Assembly (NCBI RefSeq): GCF_029784155.1 | Contig: NC_073692.1 | Location: forward strand, 273,773,413-273,837,412 | Origin: Uranotaenia lowii | Lineage: Eukaryota > Arthropoda > Insecta > Diptera > Culicidae | Length of the DNA: 64,000 bases | Direction of reading: 5' to 3' | Position numbers and translations under genes: made by a program | Part shown: piece by piece, positions 11,205-23,024 of the stretch | Layout of the letters: each line of letters begins with the position of its first letter | Position numbering within the stretch: the first letter of the stretch is position 1 | Notes under the pieces: generated by a model | Seen by the model: only the letters and a program-made list of their open reading frames with translations | Told to the model about the DNA's origin: nothing | The model's database searches: none

Positions 11205-12450
11205 GCTCATATTTATATAACCATATTTGGTTCAAAAATAACCATTTTATGACATTTGCCTCAAAACTACCAATATGGTTATTTTTTATGAATTTTTCCA
11301 ATATAAATTTCAACCATTTTGGAACTTCTCCAGTATAAACCATAAAATGGTTGAATAATTTGACGTCTTTTCATCGCCATTTTGAAAGCGGCCAACGGTG
11401 CAGCCGAATGCATTTTAGAAATCTATTTTTTCCCGTATCTCAATTAAGTTATCGAGTTTATTTTGTTGAATCCGTAGGAGATCATGAAAAGTAAGTGAAG
11501 TGCTGTAAGCATTCGTCATAACAATAATCTTTATAATCAACGAAAAAAAAAAAACAATTTCTGGACACCGAATGGACATCGCTTCAGGTCCAATTAAAAA
11601 ACTGATAGCATCGAAACAACCAGATTGCGAGGGCTCACTAAAGTTACCTGGACAAAGCAGCAGCAGGCGAAAGAAAAAAAAACATATTTATCGTTCTTCG
11701 TGAAAGATTTTAAGTACCTCGCGAACTCGAGGACTGGTGGATACTTCCGATGATAACTATTCCCATTATTTTTGCAAAGGTGATAGCCCTTAACAAGGTT
11801 GGTTACTACATGATTTTTTTTTGTTTTTCAGAACACGTCAGTAGCGCTAGATAATTTCAACCTCAACAAACTAATGATTGTCTTCTGGAATGACACAATC
11901 AAAACGCTCCTACTAGGCCGCCTCCGTTAGTGCAATCCAACAGCACAGATCCTTCGATCATTTCTCCGGCAGCAGCAGGTGGTAGAAAAGTTTTTGTTAT
12001 ACGAACTTTATTTACTATCCAAAGAGGGTTCATCACTTTAGCAAAAACATCACCTGCCGGTCGTAGATGAACATCCTTAAATAACAGCAGATTGGAATAG
12101 CCTTTCCGCTAGAGCTACACGGCTTTACAGAATGTCACCAAGGTACACGAGATCACCACTTCCGCCACGGGGAAACTTCTGTTACCACGGGTGTTAAGGC
12201 TATTTGTTGCTGTTCCTATCCTGAAATTTTCTGTTCCTGCTTAAAAATTCAGGTTTTTTTTATTCACTTCGGTAAAAATATCTTGTTATTGAAATGGCAA
12301 TGCTATTATCACTCACTAAAAACTGCTCTGAAAAGTACGGTTGAAAAATAACCATTTTTTAACTTCTCCTTCAAAACCCCATTCGGTTGAAAAATAACCA
12401 TATTTGAAGTTCTCCCGTAGAAGTCATTTTATGACTTCTCTTTTGAATCA
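11205..12450. repeat. Region bounded by clustered AACCAT / ATGGTT motifs
   Basis: Near 11210-11360 and again near 12330-12450 the sequence has repeated units such as GGTTGAAAAATAACCAT, GGTTCAAAAATAACC and AACTTCTCC in both orientations. This looks like subterminal repeats of a MITE or foldback element of about 1.2 kb, but I cannot fix its ends or a target duplication. The interior (about 11380-12320) has no recognised gene. Confidence 0.4.
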
Positions 12451-15400
12451 TAAATTATTAATTTGTAGCGTGCAGACATACTACATCGAGCAGAAAGAGT
12501 ATAATGGTGCACTGTACATCATGTTGGAATATCATTCCCTTGGAAACCAAGCTCAAACCTACCATAACCTGTTTCAAAAAGCCGTAAAATATTATTACTC
12601 TATTTTATAAGGTTTTGTAGTTACGTTGATTCTCCAATGTTAAACCGTTTCTTCATTGTTTCAAAAAAGGCTATCGTTACTCAATAAAATTACAATTAAA
12701 ATTTCAATTTAGTTACATTAATTAATTGCGTTAAATTTTTAAAAGTATTATTTTTATTCATGCACTTCGAATTCCATGATCGCTGGTGTGGTGAAGCGAA
12801 AAAAGTTCAGCCTCACCAATAGTTGCTACTCCGTAATTGATCGAGGCCATCAATTTTGTGCTAAGCCCATAAGAATAGTGCTTGGGACCCTCGATGCACA
12901 AAACTGATGCTCCCCCTTAAAAAAGATCAATAACGGCGCCGGCTACGCCCTAGTAATCAATGGGAATTAAGGAAGGAATGGTTCTGAATCAAAACAATCG
13001 AAAGATTCCACGGTAGTTGAAATGTATGTTTTTTATAGGAATTTTACAGCAAGCTGTTATTCTTCCCAATATATTATGGGTCTTGTGTGTGAGTTTTCGT
13101 GTTTCAAAAGTTTCAATTTTAAAAATAAAATAAAATAGTAAATTTGGAATTTGGTTCATATACAATTGCTCAATTGGTTGACGTTGTTTTAAAATAATAT
13201 GCCACCAGCTTGTAGCACCGTTCCTGAATAGTCCCCTGGTGCTGGTTATTCCATCCGGGGGGTGGATTTGCACAATTCTTTTTTGCAAGTACATTTCCCA
13301 TCCATCCAGGAATGAGTTTTCCATTTTCTTTACATAATTAATAGCTGAGATAAGAAACGAATGCCATCTCGGATTAGGCACGCTGGTGAGTGGTGAAAGT
13401 GGAGATTTGTTTTCGATTAAAAATTCAGAACCATTACCAGGGCGAATGATTCACGCATCTTTTTCTTTCTTCTCTTGTTGTCACCGAGCGACGACGGACG
13501 AACCGAGATGTGAAACCTCCAAGGCGACGAGGACGACGGAAGCCAAGTGTTGGTTCAACCCAAACAACCGGAAATGGACCGCAAAGTCGCTCTGTGGAGT
13601 CCATTTATCCCGACGAAGGTACCCAAACGCGGTAATGACGCGAACGTTTTGCGGTACAGATACGGAATTAATGCGAAAAAAATGAAGCAAAGATTGAACC
13701 TTTAACCCTCCGCTCGGATCTCAATGTCAGCGATTCTCTCGAGCGGAAACACTCAAGATAATGGCTTCCGCTTCAGAACAGAAATGAAAATGCTACAAAT
13801 TAATGCGCGACCCAAATGCGATGCGAACACGTGATTTATGCTGTCAGCTGTAAGGATAAACGTCAAGCTCCGGTATCCAAAACCTCGTCGTCCTCGTCGT
13901 CGCCATGTTTACGCAGTTAAGCACTCCAAAATGCAACTGACTGTAGTTGTAGTGTTGGTGTGTTTCTGTTGCTGTTTGCTGCTCCGATTTCGCTACTCTA
14001 CACGTGAACGGTGGCTTTGACATGCAGTTTTTGTCATAGAAAGATTTTTCGCCGGCAAAATGTTTCTGTTTGGAAAATCCGCCATTAATGACTGTCGGAA
14101 ATGGCTTCGTTATCGCTCAATGGAATGTGAAAGTTTATGTGCTTGAAATGCAATCATCATTTGCAGTTTCCGTGAATATTCACTATTACCGTACAGTCGA
14201 AACAGCAGCAGAGTAGAACTGCCACAGGTCATATACAATTTTTTGGCAACATTGAAAAAGAAACGATCATACATAGAGAGCACAAACATTTTGGGAGCAT
14301 TAATTCCGATGAGTGATTTCTTCGTGGTAACTTAATCCGCGAACATATATTCTCGTTTGCGAAAACAGTCAAAATAGATTCTAATTCGATAGAATAGTTC
14401 AACTTATCTTTGAAATTCCCATGTGTTGAAAGGTTATCTTCACAAAAACTTAATTTGTTTTCCAGTAGGTCATCATACATGTATTCAATAGTCCGTTCGT
14501 AAAAAAAAAATTAGATTCGTTAAGTTTTATGATAAAAAACACATTTTTACTTTACAAGAACTAAATCTTTGAGAATAATTTTTTAAATTTTTTCCATAAT
14601 TGCATAACTACATTGGATAAAAAACTTCATTTTCAGTACTTTTCGGTTGTAGTTATTACACACTTCAACAATTTTCCTGGATTTTGAAAGAACTAAAATT
14701 GCTTCATACCTATATTCTTATATTGAATTTTGTCGGTTATAATATTGATCCGGATTAGTTTTTCACAGATAGCATAAAACCAATGAATCAATTTTCAAAA
14801 ATTAATTCTATTTTATGCTTATGTTAATGTTCCTAACAATTGTTGTATGGAATATAAGAAATATATTCCAAAGTACATGGTAAAATTATTTTCTAAATTA
14901 CAAAGAGTTGGACTTTATAAAAAAGTAAAAAAAATGTAAATGGACCTTTTTTCAAAAAAAATCATTTTGCTGTCATCATAAAGCGTTGGTCTATGTGTTT
15001 TTCAATTTAAAAAAAATAGTTGGCAGTTATGTCTGAGAGTAACAACCATTCTGAATAGAATTTTTGAGAAAAAAAAATGATAAAGGCGCAAATATGTTCA
15101 ATACCTATTTAGTTTTCATATAAGCTAAATAATCTCAATTACTTGCGTTACAATTATTACATCAATTAGATATTAGATTTGTTGCTAAGTGTGAGTCTTA
15201 AAATGTTTCGAAACTTAGGCATAAATCATTGAAGTGTGAAAAAACTATAACCGAAAGAGTACTGACAGTCATTTTCTTCGGCCCCTGTGGTTATGCAATA
15301 ACTGCAAGCCTAATAATTTTAATTGAAATGCAATCTTCTTGTCAAAATTTTGGATTTAAGCAAACCCGTTTTCAAAAGAAATAGGTCGACGGAGGCCAAA

Positions 15401-15596
15401 GTTATGTTTCTCCCAAATAAAATGTCTCAAAATCCCATTCAAACTTCAGACTCGTTGAGCGACCCCTTCCCGTGGTCCGATCCGGCCCAAATTCGGCATG
15501 AGGTCTTGTACTAGGCCTAGAATCATGTTTAGCCTGCAGCGCATAACATTTTACAGGTTTTAAATTTCCCATACAAATTCAAGCCAGTCTAATGGA
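12451..15596. other. About 3.1 kb without a recognised gene
   Basis: Open frames at 12989-13381 (minus, 130 codons), 13386-13685 (plus, 99 codons), 13838-14020 and 14229-14480 have no domain I know. 12846-12910 has a weak inverted repeat (CATCAATTTTGTGC / GCACAAAACTGATG). 13450-14000 is somewhat less A+T-rich and might hold an exon or a regulatory region of a host gene, but nothing supports a specific model. Confidence 0.35.
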
Positions 15597-16265
15597 CAGT
15601 AAAACCCCGCTTATCCGGAGAAGTCGGAGGAAGGACCACCTCGGATAAAAGAAACTTTGGATTAAACAAAATACATTGCCAAACCCTAGCACTTTGCTCT
15701 AGAATTGCATATCATCAAGGTTGCCGAAATCACAGAAAAATCTGTAATTTCACAGAATTTTGAGCAAATTTTCATCACAGAATCTGTGTCACAGAACACA
15801 GAATTTTGAAAAATTCACAGATTTCACAGAATTTTTATTATTTGAAAGGATTTCCAAAATTATGATTGTGTTGGCCAACATAAAATTTAGATTTTATACT
15901 TTGTAATTCAGTGAAGTATGATAGGATTGGGAATTTTCATTGATATTACTCAACTTCAATGTAAAAAAGCCCCAATTTATCATGAATTTTCAATGAAATT
16001 GAAGGAAATAGCATCACAGAAAACCATCACAGAATTTTTGGGTAAAATCACAGAAAAACAGATTTTTTTTCTCAAAAACACAGATTTTGTTTTCGGCAAC
16101 CTTGCATATCATCCAGGTGCATAGCTTGGTACTTAAATGGATTTTATTTTACTATTTAATACGCCTTTCTCGCATGTTTAGACTTCAAACTTGCCAAACA
16201 CGTCAATTCTAAACATGATAAAACAATTCATTTCAAAAAGAGCTTTTTTATTGACGCGTACATTT
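15597..16265. mobile_element. pogo/Tigger-like terminal fragment, interrupted by a hAT MITE
   Basis: The left end CAGTAAAACCCCGCTTATCC and the next 120 bases match the left end of the element at 29464-32758 (CAGTAGAACC...; GAGGAAGGAxCACCTCGGAT; CAGGTGCATAGC). CAGT...ATCCG ends are typical of pogo/Tigger elements. No matching right end is seen nearby, so the copy is truncated; its right limit (about 16150-16265) is uncertain. Confidence 0.65.
15716..16104. mobile_element. hAT MITE, 389 bp
   Basis: Terminal inverted repeats CAAGGTTGCCGAAA and its complement are bounded by an exact 8-bp duplication, CATATCAT, at 15708-15715 and 16105-16112. The interior is built from many TCACAGAA / TTCTGTGA units. 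It sits inside the pogo-like fragment; the paralogous pogo-like copy at 29.5 kb shows the empty site (CTATCATTCAGGTGCATAGC), which confirms the insertion. Confidence 0.92.
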
Positions 16266-16549
16266 CCTTCACAATTATTAATTGAGGCGCTAGGGATCAG
16301 AGGGAAGCAAGTACCTATATGATAATTTTGAGAAAACGCGATTCAAAGATGTGAAGGTGCTCTTTTTTTCATATTTCTTGAATTCGAGCAGTTTTAATCA
16401 AATAGAAAAGGTATTCTGAAAAAATTATAAAAAATCGAGTTTTGCGTCAGATGTGCGTTGAAACATAAAGAACCGTTAGGTATACATACATGTTTCGCAT
16501 CAGAATGGTCACTCAATTACCAAATTACTTATTGAAAAAAAACTTACCA

Positions 16550-16612
16550 GGCTTGGGGATTGAACCCCGACCTTCGTGATGAGAATCGAACACGCTACCA
16601 CTAGACTATGCC
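16550..16612 (-). other. tRNA-like segment with A and B boxes
   Basis: On the minus strand it reads GGCATAGTCTAGTGGTAGCG (A-box-like TAGTCTAGTGG), then a B-box-like GGGTTCAATCCCC. Spacing fits an internal RNA polymerase III promoter. Arms do not form a clean cloverleaf, so it is not a functional tRNA gene but a tRNA-derived part of a repeat, as in SINEs. A diverged copy lies at 25268-25336. Confidence 0.6.
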
Positions 16613-17009
16613 CTGATGTTGTCCTAAATGGAACTAAAACTCGAAGTGGTGATTTGATTTTGAAAGCACCTCAATGCACTTTTTGTGGCTTACCAAATCC
16701 CGTTTTGAGCACTTTTGTACCTTTTATGTGACTTACTAAATCCCGTTTTGGGCAATTTTGTGCCCTTTATGTGACTTAAGTCCCGTACAACGTACATATA
16801 AGTCACTTTTGCATCTTTCAAGTTCATTAATGAGTACATATAGTTCACTCATGGGATTTGGGCAAAACAAGTCACAAACAACGTACATATTAATCACTTT
16901 TGCAACTTTCAAGTTCAAGGGAATTTGGGCAGTTGATTCTCTTTGTCAGCCAATATGCAACTTCCAATGTATTCGTTCAAGTAAATATGTAACTTTTGGT
17001 TGCTTTGGG
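16550..17009 (-). mobile_element. CCCAAGCAACC-family repeat fragment
   Basis: On the minus strand it starts CCCAAAGCAACCAAAAGTTA and matches the first 340 bases of the element at 24991-25680, ending in a tRNA-like segment. The far inverted end is missing. Shared landmarks in both copies are the complements of TTGATTCTCTTTGTCAGCCA and of the motif that leads GTGACTTAAGTC. Confidence 0.7.
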
Positions 17010-17254
17010 CTTGGGTACTTAACTCAAAATTGATAATATTGTACTTGCACCCCTCGGATCCTGAGGGCCTCAATTGATATTTGTGCTAATTTAATTTTGT
17101 GTAGAAGGCGTTTAAGCATAATACCTATTTTTTGTATGTTGATAAATGTTTTCATGCTCAAAGGCGCTTACCGCGCTCACTTTTCATAACGAGTACAAAT
17201 GCATGTTTATGGAAACGAGAAGTTAAAGTAATTTGATGTAAGCATTCCTTTCTT

Positions 17255-17600
17255 AGTTTTTGAATAAGATGTGAAACATTCGACATTCTGAGCAACTTTG
17301 CCGAAGACAGTAACCCTCTAGGACTTCAATTGGCGGAGATATATTTTTTGGCCACCAGTTTGCATGGAGTAGTGCAATGTTGGTATAGCATTTGGAAACC
17401 AGTAAAAAGTTTGTAGGTAATATTATCAAGCCAATCCGTCTTACTGGGTAATATTTTTTACGGCATCGAAAAAAGTTAAAATTTGTACGTTCAATGCTCG
17501 ATTTTTCAAATTCTATATACAAATAAAAAACTTTAAAAAACTAGCTTAAGATGCGAGACATTATTTAATCATCATTTTGTAATCGTTAAAAGATAGCTTT
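17255..17600. mobile_element. Fragment of the CCGTCAACTGGGG MITE family
   Basis: The stretch GTTTGTAGGTAATATTA..., TTTTTTACGGCATCGAAAAA and AAAAACTTTAAAAAAACT matches 30260-30480 of the element at 29593-30560. The copy ends at the (TTA)n tail of the next LINE, suggesting the LINE inserted into it. The 89-codon frame 17253-17522 on the minus strand is not a known protein. Confidence 0.65.
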
Positions 17601-17601
17601 G

Positions 17602-17625
17602 TTATTATTATTATTATTATTATTA
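17602..17625. repeat. (TTA)n microsatellite, LINE tail
   Basis: Eight TTA units form the 3' terminal tail (AAT/TAA repeats on the minus strand) of the CR1/Jockey-like LINE copy C1. Confidence 0.85.
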
Positions 17626-17798
17626 AGTTTTATTCATCGAACATTTTGTTGTAATGAATTATCTATACTAAGGATCTATACAAAACAATTAGATAACACG
17701 AAACAATGAAGACTGGCGTACTCGGTTGATGAATCGGCTAGATGGCTCCCCCAATTGATGTAGATGCTCAGTAATCTGGAACGTACGCATCATTGCAC

Positions 17799-18975
17799 TC
17801 ACTGGTTCATTATGGCCGTTCGGTGGGTTCGATTCGATAGCAAAGAGTGATGACGTAAAGTCCTCGAAGGAGCATTAAAGTTGATCATTCCTAGCAGGTT
17901 TGGCGACTGAATTTCTCCATTCAGTATTTTTGCGATGAATGATGCCTGTTGAGTTTTTCGGCGGCGTTCCAATGTTTCTAATCCCAGAAGCTGGCGCCGG
18001 TCGGAATATGCGGGAAGGTTTTCAGGATTACGCCAGGGTAGATTTCGTAGAGCGAATCTAACAAAACGCTTTTGTACACGCTCGATTCGCAAAATCCAAC
18101 ATAACTGATAGGGAGCCCTAACCATTGCTTCATGTTCTGTAACTGACCGGACAAGTGCGCAGTAGAGTGACTTCAAGCACAATGGGTCTCTGAACTCTCG
18201 TGCTACTTTGGAGATGAAGCCAAGCTGACGATTCGCCTTTCTTATAACTGAAGTTCGTTGACTATCGAACGTAAGCTCAGCATCGAGGATAACTCCAAGG
18301 TCGTCAACTTCAAATACCCTGTCAAGGCGCTGGTTATCGATGTTATAATCATATAAAATTGGCGTTTTCTTTCTATGGAATGTTATAACGGAGCACTTGG
18401 AGACGCTGACTGATAGCTTATTAAGTCTACACCATTCACCAAAGTGATCTAGTAAAGATTGAAGGTGTGCACAATCGACAGTGGATTCAACTGGAACGAA
18501 TAGTTTCAGATCATCAGCATATCCTATTTTGGTTCCAATTTCTAAGCTAAGGATCAAGTCGTTGAAAAACAAAACAAACAGTAAAGGTCCCAAATTGCTC
18601 CCTTGCGGCACGCCAGATCGGTTAGTAAATGGAAATGATATGCTATCACCAAATTTAATCCTAATACACCGCTCAGTGAGGAATGATTTCAACCAAGAGA
18701 TCATGTTGTCATGAATACCGAGCTTAGCTAGCTTAGCGAGTAAGATTCCGTGATCAATCGTATCGAATGCCGCTTTGATATCGGTGTATATAGCATCGAC
18801 CTGTTTTTATCTTTCTATTTGGTTCAGACAAAACGAAGTGTACTCTAAAAGATTGGTACTCACCGATCTGCCATGCATAAACCCATGCTGTTCAGCGGCA
18901 ATATAATGTGAGGAAGCGCGTAAGAGGGCTTGACTTACAACAATTTCGAAAAGCTTGGATCCTGCCGATAAACTC
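17799..18975 (-). pseudogene. LINE reverse transcriptase with intact YADD, one stop
   Basis: About 390 codons read in one frame from QHGFMHGRS near 18890 to the stop before 17799. Visible motifs are IYTDIKAAFDT (first catalytic Asp), SGVPQGSNLGPLLF, and GYADDLKLF (the two catalytic Asp). Then come the KCSVITFHRKK thumb region and the RRQLLGLETLERRR tail. A TAA at 18807-18809 (between QIER and KQVDA) is the only in-frame stop I see; the longest open part is 301 codons (17799-18704). The endonuclease is missing through 5' truncation. Of the LINE copies in this window it keeps the best-preserved RT core. Confidence 0.9.
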
Positions 18976-19019
18976 GTACAATACATTAAATTAAAAATTG
19001 ATTCAGTGTGGTGTTATAT

Positions 19020-19420
19020 AAATGTTGCATATAACTCTGTTGTTGCATGATGCCCCATTAGACGGTACGTCCATTTCTCAATCGAAATATGAATGAGTTA
19101 ATCGAGTATGTCCTATTTTTAACCTAATCAAGACTCGCTGTTCAGAAGCGTTCCTGCGGTCATTCCATTTAGTGGTACATTTCTTAATCCTTCTCAGGAA
19201 ATTTGCAGAAGCGTTCCAATTTTGTTTCTATTAAGCTCTTTGTCTATATTTAACAAAGCGTTTTATGTCTTGGGCTGGGAGAGGTATAACTAAAGGTGTT
19301 TCATTTCTGCCTGCTTTTGCTAAAGAATCAGCTTTATCGTTACCCAGTATGCCAGCATGCCCAGGAACCCAGGCTAAAGTGAAATTATTGTTAGCCAACA
19401 TTGTACTTAGCTTAGCTTAG
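19020..19420 (-). pseudogene. RNase H / C-terminal half of a split LINE (part 2 of D1)
   Basis: On the minus strand this gives FTLAWVPGHAGILGNDKADS, the C-terminal part of a LINE-type RNase H, then RLKIGHTRLTHSYF, a region typical of I-, LOA- or Outcast-like LINEs. It contains stops (one near the KYRQRA peptide). It is the continuation of the frame at 23932-24577, from which it is separated by the LINE C3. The 3' end of the element is lost near the 5' end of copy C1. Confidence 0.8.
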
Positions 19421-19685
19421 CTTAGCATTTATTGCCCGCAAGTGCCTCGGCTTTTTCTTCTTGGGATTCAACACCAGGATGCATCGACTTGAGCTTTATG
19501 GAGACCCCAGAGCCCTTCGACTCAGTCGCGCTGTTTCCTGCCTGCGTCTTCAGTCGTCCTGGCCCTGAGTTCGTTGGAGGTGATGGGGTTCTCCAGGCAA
19601 GTACCAGTTTATGTTAAGAACATGTCTCTCGCGTATCCTGTTTCCACTCTACCACAGATGCACACCGTCAAATCTTCCGGACCTC

Positions 19686-20841
19686 CCCAAGCAACCAGAA
19701 TTCCCTTAAAAAGGTTCCATAGAAGCTTAATCAGCTCTCGTTTGTGTCTGAAAAGAATGCTAATCAGCCCAAAATTTAAGTTCTTAAAGCTACTTTCAAG
19801 TTCGTTTAGGTGGCTGTAGAGAACGCTGTTCAGCTTCTAAGAGAATGTCAAGAAACTTCTACGCGCCGAAAAAAAAATCCGATTGACAGATTGCTCTGAC
19901 AACCACATGTCAGATTGCTAGGTTGCCGGTCTATCATGGTCTATCTCATTGATTTAAATTATATTGTTTTGATTACAAAAGCTGCTTACACGCCTAGAGA
20001 ATTGAACCGCTGCTCTCTAGGTTGCAATGAAACTCACCAGCCTCTCGACCAATCCAGCAATAGCTAATTGCCACTGTAATGATTAGTATTTAAACTTAAT
20101 GTCATTTGAGATGATTGAGTGGGTTGGTCAATTGAAGGAACCTTATTTCGTTCAAAGGACTTTCAGTACACAATATGAATCATAACAAAAATTCGCATCA
20201 TCAAGAATTTATTCGAATATCTTATTTAACATTTATAAGAAAAATTCGAAAAAATCTTGAACTCCATTTGTATATATCAGTACAGATATAAACAAAACAA
20301 ATACCATGACAAGAAATTGACAGACATTTTTGACATGTCGCTTAGAATTCCCATATAGGTTCTTTAAAACACCTTCAAGTACCTTAATGGTGCGCTTTAG
20401 AATGTTACGCGAACGTTATCGACCTTCTTGAAAAACATTTTTGACATGTCGCTTAGAATTCCCATATAGGTTCTTTAAAACACCTTCAAGTATCTTAATG
20501 GTGCGCTTTAGAATGTTACGCGAACGTTATCGACCTTCTTGAAAAACATTTTTGACATGTCGCTTAGATTTCCCATATAGGTTCTTTAAAACACCTTCAA
20601 GTATCTTAATGGTGCGTTTTGGAATGTTACGCGAACGTTATCGACCTTCTTGAAAGAAGTTCCATTAAATGCGCTTAGAAGTTCCGTTATCGGTAGTATT
20701 AACCTTTCAAAGGGCGATGTAAGTTCCTGAGTAACTTTTAGGCGACAAGAGTCACCTGAAGTTCCCGTAATACATTTTTTCAGCCAAATGTGAACTTCGG
20801 AGTTCGGAGTTAAGTAAAAACGCGACTTTTGGTTGCTTGGG
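19686..20841. mobile_element. CCCAAGCAACC MITE in the LINE 5' UTR
   Basis: The left end CCCAAGCAACCAGAATTCCC and the right end GACTTTTGGTTGCTTGGG are inverted repeats. TC is present on both sides (19684-19685, 20842-20843), a possible 2-bp duplication. It contains a threefold 111-bp tandem repeat. The same ends bound the element at 24991-25680. Confidence 0.75.
20325..20657. repeat. 111-bp tandem repeat, three copies
   Basis: Units begin at 20325, 20436 and 20547 with CATTTTTGACATGTCGCTTA. Units 1 and 2 are nearly identical and unit 3 has a few changes near its end. The unit includes AACACCTTCAAGTA and GTTACGCGAACGTTATCGAC. It lies in the MITE 19686-20841. Confidence 0.92.
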
Positions 20842-21099
20842 TCGTTAATCCTTCGACTTCTTCTGGGCCTCCAGCACCGGGACGCAACGAACTAGGAATT
20901 ACGGAGACCTCTGAGCCCTTCGACTCAGTCGCGCTGATTCCAGCCAGCGTCAACAGTCGTTCCAGCCCTGAGTTCGTCTGTGGTGAAGGGGTTCTCCAGC
21001 CTGCGTTATCTGGCAAGTATTATATCACCGACAGTCCTTCTCCGCCTGATGGAATTTGCCTTTCCAGTGATCGTCGTTCCTGTTCTGCTTCTGAATCAG

Positions 21100-21896
21100 C
21101 CGACTCGATTAACATATACTACCAGAATGTTGGTGGTATCAATTCTTGCTTGATTGACTATTTCCTCGCCACTTCGTGTTCCTGCTAAGACATTATCGCT
21201 TTTACTGAAACATGGCTCAACGACCGCACTCTATCTAGTCAGGTTATCGGCTCTGATTACGCAGTGTTTCGTTGCGATCGAAGTCCACTCAACAGCAAAA
21301 AATCGACCGGAGGCGGTGTGTTACTGGCTGTTAAATCTAAACTCCCCGCCATGCTTATTGAAGACGAATCTTGGTTCAATCTGGAAATTCTTTGGACCCG
21401 CATCGATATTGGTGATCGGAAACTTTATGTGTGCGTAGTGTACGTGCTTCCTGATCGTTCCAGTGATCTCGTTGTAGCCGAATCTTTTTCACGTAGCCTC
21501 TCTAAAGTCAGTTCCATTTGCTCTCCTGAAGATGACATCCTCGTCATCGGCGACTTCAACATGCCTGGCTTGAAATGGTGCTTTTCACAAGGCGGATTCC
21601 TGTTTCCAGATCCTCCGCATTCTTCTTTCACGGCACCTAGCTGCGTCTACTTAGATGCCTTAAGCACAGCGACTCTACGTCAGATAAATTACATTGAAAA
21701 CGAGAACGGCAGGATGCTTGACCTCTGCTTTGTTAACGAAGGGTTCAGGATTCCGACGATCGATTTAGCTCCCGCTCCACTCGTCAAAGACGTCCTACAT
21801 CACCCAGCTTTAGTGGTCTCACTCGGTGCCGCTAGGTTATATTCTCCCATTGAGAAAACGTCTTACTATAACGATTTCAAGAATATGGATTCCTGA
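21100..21896 (+). pseudogene. LINE apurinic-type endonuclease (C3)
   Basis: The frame starts near INIYYQNVGG, the N-terminal strand of an AP-like endonuclease, crosses a TAA at 21186-21188, then continues open to 21896. Visible endonuclease motifs are AFTETWLND, GGGVLLAVKS, LVIGDFNMPG (active-site region) and the LDLCFVNEG region. This domain nicks target DNA for target-primed reverse transcription. A frameshift near 21880 moves the next part to another frame (from 21826). Confidence 0.88.
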
Positions 21897-22957
21897 GGCT
21901 ATATTGCGCGTTCTGGAATCCATAGAATGGGAAGTCGAGCTCGATCTTTCTGATCCCAACGCAGCTGCAGAGAAATTTACGAATATCGTTAATTACACCA
22001 TCGATCGCCATGTGCCGAAACGTAGCGTAGGTGCTAATCTACGGACTCCGTGGGTCACTAAAGAACTGCGGGAACTGAAGAAAGCTAAAAAACGTGCCCT
22101 TCGTAACTATAACAAGCAAAAGTCGCTCTACGCTCAGAATGAATACCGCAAACTGAACTCGACTTATAAAAAGACCAGTAAGCGCTGCTACCAGAATTAT
22201 CTTAATCGGCTCCAGCGAAACTTCAAGACCAGTCCGAAAAAATTTTGGAAGCACGTAAAAAATCAGCGGAAAGAAACAGAGCTTCCGTCCCACATGTTTC
22301 TGGACAACAACACAGCCGCTTCCGACCCCGAAATTTGTAAGCTCTTCGCCGGGAAATTCTCAAGCGTTTTTACCACCGAGGGCATTTCTTCAGAGCAACT
22401 AGCCAGGGCTGTCCGGAATATTTTACCTCCGGGTTCATCTTTGAATGGATTCCTAATTGAAGATCTTGAAAGCAACAGCAACAGCCATCTTGAAAGCAAC
22501 AGCAAAGTTGAAAAATTCTACCTCAACGGGCCCGGACGGTATACCAGCAACTTTTTTGAAGCGTTTTATGCCACTTTTGCTGACTCCCATCAAATATATA
22601 TTTCAATCATCGCTGGATAACGCAATTTTTCCCTCACTGTGGAAGGAAGCTCATATGTTTCCTGTCCATAAAAAAGGGGACAAGAAAGATGTTAGCAACT
22701 AACGTGGGATATCAGCTCTATGCGCTATATCCAAACTCTTTGAACTGGTCGTTATGGATCCTGTTTTCTCGTTTTGCAAACCTTACATTTCCAAAGACCA
22801 GCATGGATTCATGCCTAAACGATCCACAACTACCAACTTACTGAGCTTCACATCTTTCGTTCAAGACTGCTTTGCCAGGAAGACTCAAACTGACGCCATT
22901 TACACTGATCTCTCAGCTGCGTTCGACAAGGTGAACCATGATATTGCTATCGCATAG
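21890..22957 (+). pseudogene. LINE linker and N-terminal RT (C3)
   Basis: 21890-22450 is the basic linker after the endonuclease (TPWVTKELRELKKAKKRAL). After a frameshift near 22500 the RT starts with STGPDGIPATFLKRF and ALWKEAHMF-like sequence (FPSLWKEAHMFPVHKKGD). It crosses a TAA at 22700-22702, continues with ISKDQHGFMPKRS and the first catalytic region AIYTDLSAAFDKVNH, and meets a TAG at 22955-22957. Frame resumes for about 25 codons to SYLTGRH before a deletion. Confidence 0.85.
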
Positions 22958-23024
22958 CTCGGACGCTTAGGATTCTGTGGATCTCTACTGGATTGGTTCC
23001 GGAGTTATCTAACGGGACGCCATA

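Larger units (their letters stand above)
16283..17072. mobile_element. TIR element with TGAGGC ends, hosting a tRNA-like repeat
   Basis: The left end TGAGGCGCTAGGGATCAGAG, then a spacer with GCAAGTAC, is mirrored by the right end GTACTTGCACCCCTCGGATC then CTGAGGGCCTCA. A second, smaller copy is at 33129-33390. The target duplication is unclear. The part 16550-17009 is a separate repeat family carrying a tRNA-like segment. Confidence 0.65.
17601..18980 (-). mobile_element. CR1/Jockey-group LINE, 5'-truncated (copy C1)
   Basis: A minus-strand LINE with its 3' end at a (TTA)n tail and its 5' end lost near 18980, inside the reverse transcriptase. Its 3' end (GATGAATAAA region) is shared with copy C2 at 27626-28018. 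Motif order and the SILEY/VRS-like C-terminus are typical of the CR1/Jockey side of the LINE tree; the exact clade is uncertain. Confidence 0.85.

Noticed and set aside
12846..12910. pre-miRNA hairpin
   Set aside because: Only the outer 14 bases pair; the inner part does not form a continuous stem.
13386..13685. 99-codon gene with a charged N-terminal half
   Set aside because: An overlapping 69-codon frame lies on the other strand and there is no recognisable motif; not enough to call.
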